Positions 61,719 through 64,000 of a stretch of DNA of 64,000 bases are shown here, one piece after another; position 1 is the stretch's first letter; the number at the start of each line of letters is the position of its first letter. The translations under genes and the position numbers were made by a program. Under the pieces are notes generated by a model. It saw only the letters and a program-made list of their open reading frames with translations, did no database searches and was not told where the DNA came from. This stretch comes from Spirosoma radiotolerans (GTDB taxonomy: Bacteria; Bacteroidota; Bacteroidia; Cytophagales; Spirosomataceae), in contig NZ_CP010429.1 of assembly GCF_000974425.1 (NCBI RefSeq), positions 6,278,501-6,342,500 of the forward strand. The letters are read 5' to 3'.

Positions 61719-62315
61719 TTATTTTTTCGTCTGCTTGTCCTGGTATTCTTTATTCAGACCGGCCAGAATTTTGCTGGTTTGGTCACTCGATTGATCGGCG
61801 AACAGAATCCCGCCACCTTTTGTATAGCCCAGCACGAATTCGTACTTATTCTGTCCATTTTGTTTCTTCAGGTAATCGAAAATCTGATCGTAGAGTTGCT
61901 TGTTCTTTGCCTGCTCTTCAGCCGCAAGGTTTTGGGCAGCCCGCTCCCGGTAAGCCAGAATATCCTGTTGCTCCTTCTGAAGCGATGCCTCGGTAGCACG
62001 CCCCTGCTCCTGAGTCATGGTAGCCGCCCGTTGTTGGAAGAAAGCAACTTTATTCTGCAGGTTACGGCCTTTGGTCGCCAGATCGTTTTCTAACTGGAAA
62101 CGCTTGCTTTCAAGGACTTTCTGGGTGTCTTTAAAATAATCGTATTTTGTTAAAAGCGAATCGACGTTTACATAAACGATCGCTTTACCTTTTGCTTCGG
62201 CGGGTGCTTTTACGGTAGAAACAGCTTCTGGCTGGTGATCTTTAAAATGCAGGTAGTACAGTACGGCTACGGCAATCGTCAGGATGACGTTTAGAATTAA
62301 CGAGGCATTCTTCAC
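61719..62315 (-). CDS. OmpH/Skp family periplasmic chaperone-like protein
   Basis: A 198-residue protein with an N-terminal membrane helix (LILNVILTIAVAVLYYLHF) and a long alpha-helical hairpin rich in Gln, Glu and Ala, ending with FVLGYTKGGGILFAD, a Skp/OmpH signature. Skp binds unfolded outer-membrane proteins; the retained helix suggests a membrane-anchored form. The start is a GTG, with no ATG in frame upstream. Confidence 0.85.
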   Translation of the reverse strand: MKNASLILNVILTIAVAVLYYLHFKDHQPEAVSTVKAPAEAKGKAIVYVNVDSLLTKYDYFKDTQKVLESKRFQLENDLATKGRNLQNKVAFFQQRAATMTQEQGRATEASLQKEQQDILAYRERAAQNLAAEEQAKNKQLYDQIFDYLKKQNGQNKYEFVLGYTKGGGILFADQSSDQTSKILAGLNKEYQDKQTKK

Positions 62316-62349
62316 AGGAAACGAATCAGTTAGTTAGCAATTTATAATA

Positions 62350-62357
62350 CAAAGGTA
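62350..62357 (-). promoter_or_regulatory. Possible -7 element (TACCTTTG) of the OmpH-like gene
   Basis: Matches TAnnTTTG on the minus strand, 35 bases before the GTG start. The -33 would fall inside the end of the upstream gene, and I see no TTG there. Confidence 0.45.
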
Positions 62358-62372
62358 CAGGGATTTATGGAA

Positions 62373-62750
62373 TTATGCGTGGGGCCGATTGGCCGTCCGG
62401 CTTTCAGCCTGATTTCCAATGGCCTGTTTAGCAAAGTAGCCTGACAGTCCGGCCAGTCCGCCAACCAAACCACCAACCAGCGCCGTCACTAGCAGGGGCA
62501 GTGCACTTGCATTCGTTTTAAAAAGTAATTCACTCATTCGTCCAGTAAAAACGCCATCGGTGCGGGTGTGAATAACAAGGGCATAAATCAGCCACACCAG
62601 CGCAATGCCAGCAAAACCGGATAAAAATGCCCGACCACTGCCCGGACTGCGCCAGAAACAGACAATAAACGCCACCACGGCAAGACTCCACCACGGCAAA
62701 ATAAGTTGAGCCAATAGGCTTACTATTGCAATAAGAATGAGTTCAATCAT
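62373..62750 (-). CDS. Hypothetical small membrane protein
   Basis: A 125-residue integral membrane protein, not recognised. About four hydrophobic segments are present (near 3-20, 22-35, 42-62 and 85-110), with a Gly-rich last helix (ALVGGLVGGLAGLSGYF). The C-terminus is polar. It may be cotranscribed with the acylase gene upstream, 91 bases away. Confidence 0.6.
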   Translation of the reverse strand: MIELILIAIVSLLAQLILPWWSLAVVAFIVCFWRSPGSGRAFLSGFAGIALVWLIYALVIHTRTDGVFTGRMSELLFKTNASALPLLVTALVGGLVGGLAGLSGYFAKQAIGNQAESRTANRPHA

Positions 62751-62841
62751 ACGATATGAAACGGCCAGAGAGCCACTTTTATAAAATTATACAGGCAACT
62801 GCGCGCAGGAAAGTGCATTATTGGCAGACCCAACGTCCACT

Positions 62842-64000
62842 TTATTTCAAGATCATTTTCCGCTTAATCCGGGGGCTTTTGTCCTGCGCTGATTGTAGGT
62901 ACAGCAATTCATTCAGCTGACCGGTCCGCCAGGTTTCGAGCATATTCAGGTAATAGGGACTACCGGGATTACCCGATTGCCCACCCGGATAGACACCGTA
63001 GGCTTTGGGCGTCGGGCCAAGAGCAACGACCATTCGCCACGATGGGCCGGTTCGCTCCGTCGTGGCGTTCACAATATCGCGTCCTCCGCCAATCTGTACA
63101 TTTAATGCGCTCAACGCATCCAGCCTGGCTAAATGACTGATGCGGGTGCCTTTATGAGTTCCCCATTGCCAGGCCGTACCGATGGGTCCATGCTGGCGGA
63201 CGAGCGAATCAACTGCCAGTCGAAAGCTTTGGGTCAACACGTTGCCGATTGTCTCCTGAGCAGGCGTCGTGATGTCATCAAACCAGTGTGCCATAGGCTC
63301 TTTTTCAGCAAGCTGAAGCGTCCGGTCGAAACTTGGATAACGCAGTGTGGTTGTATCATTACTCGGAAAATCATCTTTCCAGACACCATCCATGTACTGG
63401 CGCATCCACTCCGTAAAAATGGTAGGTGCCGTTTCGGCAACGTCGTGGTTATAGCGCCACGTCTTCATGATGGCCAACGCCTTTGCCTGTTCTCCCGTCA
63501 ACGTCTTCTCCTGCACATAAGGCAGAAAAACTGGCAACGCATGGGCCGCCCGCAAATTCAGGTTATCGTTCTGCAGCATCCGCAAACTATCGGGGGTGAC
63601 CTGTTGCATGGCGGCCAATCGCTGGTTAATGCGAGTGCCCCGCTCGGCGGGTGCAAATTGCCAGTTAATGTAATAAGGATAAGTTGGGTCGGTAGACGAT
63701 TGGTTGGCCGAACTGACAAACCCTCTGGGCGGATTTTTCACATGGGGATTCTGACTGGCCGGAATCCAGCCTTGCCAGTCGTGGGCAGGATTAGTACCAT
63801 CCAGCAAAAATTTGCCTTGGTCTTTCCACTTGAGCGGAAAACGGCCATTGGGTGATATGGCAATGTCTTTGGCTACATCGGCAAAAACGAAGTTTTGAGC
63901 CGGGGCGCCATAATACGATAGCGCCTTCCGGTAATCATCGTGGTTTTTGGCGCGATCGAGCAAATAATAGGTCAGGAAATCATTGGACGCTTCGTGGGCG
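62842..64000 (-). CDS. Penicillin acylase family protein, C-terminal part (truncated by window edge)
   Basis: The frame is open to the window end; the last 386 or so residues are visible. They match the beta-subunit region of penicillin/acyl-homoserine-lactone acylases: NFVFADVAKDIAISPNGRFPL, NPPRGFVSSANQ, and PSWRMVVALG with PGGQSGNPGSPYYLNMLETW at the end. The nucleophilic serine lies in the missing part. Family members cleave beta-lactam side chains or acyl-homoserine lactones. Confidence 0.85.
   Translation of the reverse strand, partial: AHEASNDFLTYYLLDRAKNHDDYRKALSYYGAPAQNFVFADVAKDIAISPNGRFPLKWKDQGKFLLDGTNPAHDWQGWIPASQNPHVKNPPRGFVSSANQSSTDPTYPYYINWQFAPAERGTRINQRLAAMQQVTPDSLRMLQNDNLNLRAAHALPVFLPYVQEKTLTGEQAKALAIMKTWRYNHDVAETAPTIFTEWMRQYMDGVWKDDFPSNDTTTLRYPSFDRTLQLAEKEPMAHWFDDITTPAQETIGNVLTQSFRLAVDSLVRQHGPIGTAWQWGTHKGTRISHLARLDALSALNVQIGGGRDIVNATTERTGPSWRMVVALGPTPKAYGVYPGGQSGNPGSPYYLNMLETWRTGQLNELLYLQSAQDKSPRIKRKMILK

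Overview
The window looks like chromosome from a member of Bacteroidota, order Cytophagales, most likely a Spirosoma-like genus. The signs are near-balanced base composition, Bacteroidetes promoter cores (TAnnTTTG), a fused DAHP synthase/chorismate mutase, DUF4249 and DUF1080 proteins, a CbpA/CbpM pair, a carotene hydroxylase, and above all an alternative complex III (Act) operon joined to an aa3-type cytochrome oxidase. I see no insertion sequences, prophage, CRISPR or rRNA. The assignment rests on gene content and reading, not on a database search.

Layout. 1-3.9 kb: tail of a DUF4249 lipoprotein gene, bifunctional aroma-acid entry enzyme (minus), proline dehydrogenase and signal peptidase II (plus). 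4-10.3 kb: an OmpA-type lipoprotein, then a small group of exported sugar-related proteins (two beta-propeller lactonase-like proteins and two DUF1080 proteins), a VOC protein and a decayed epimerase remnant. 10.3-17.3 kb: an exported tricorn-type protease, two small proteins, CbpA/CbpM chaperone pair, DmpA-type peptidase. 17.3-24.9 kb: membrane protein, OPT transporter, AlbA_2 protein, CrtZ, DUF2795, CutC, PurU, glycosylasparaginase. 25-40.3 kb: GT3-type glycogen synthase, MogA, AnmK, fructosamine kinase family, DEAD-box helicase, TPR and MORN proteins, GDP-fucose synthase, NeuD-like acyltransferase, an LpxH-like phosphoesterase with a glycosyltransferase, an epimerase, and an ECF sigma/membrane anti-sigma candidate/outer-membrane barrel operon. 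40.4-57.7 kb: a 17-gene minus-strand respiratory operon. 57.9-64 kb: tRNA-Cys, ribosomal protein S1, HNH protein, SmpB, OmpH-like protein, small membrane protein and a truncated penicillin acylase.

The central system is the respiratory operon ActABCDEF-CtaCDAB-CtaE-CtaE2-CtaF-SCO-DUF420-CxxC protein-DUF983. It encodes quinol oxidation, cytochrome oxidase, haem A synthesis and copper delivery as one unit behind one good promoter. CtaC has no haem-c motif and no free cytochrome c gene is present, while ActA carries an extra N-terminal monohaem domain; this suggests direct electron transfer inside an Act-oxidase supercomplex.

The most unusual structural theme is intergenic: many gene ends carry long, nearly perfect hairpins (up to 37-39 bp) of unrelated sequence. 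Several contain or abut stop codons. Where a stem has a single non-Watson-Crick position, it is a G-U wobble on the transcribed strand in all eight single-defect cases I examined. Other points worth attention are the S1 leader with two mutually exclusive hairpins, the ECF sigma operon, and the 16-kDa-or-smaller uncharacterised proteins at the end of the respiratory operon.
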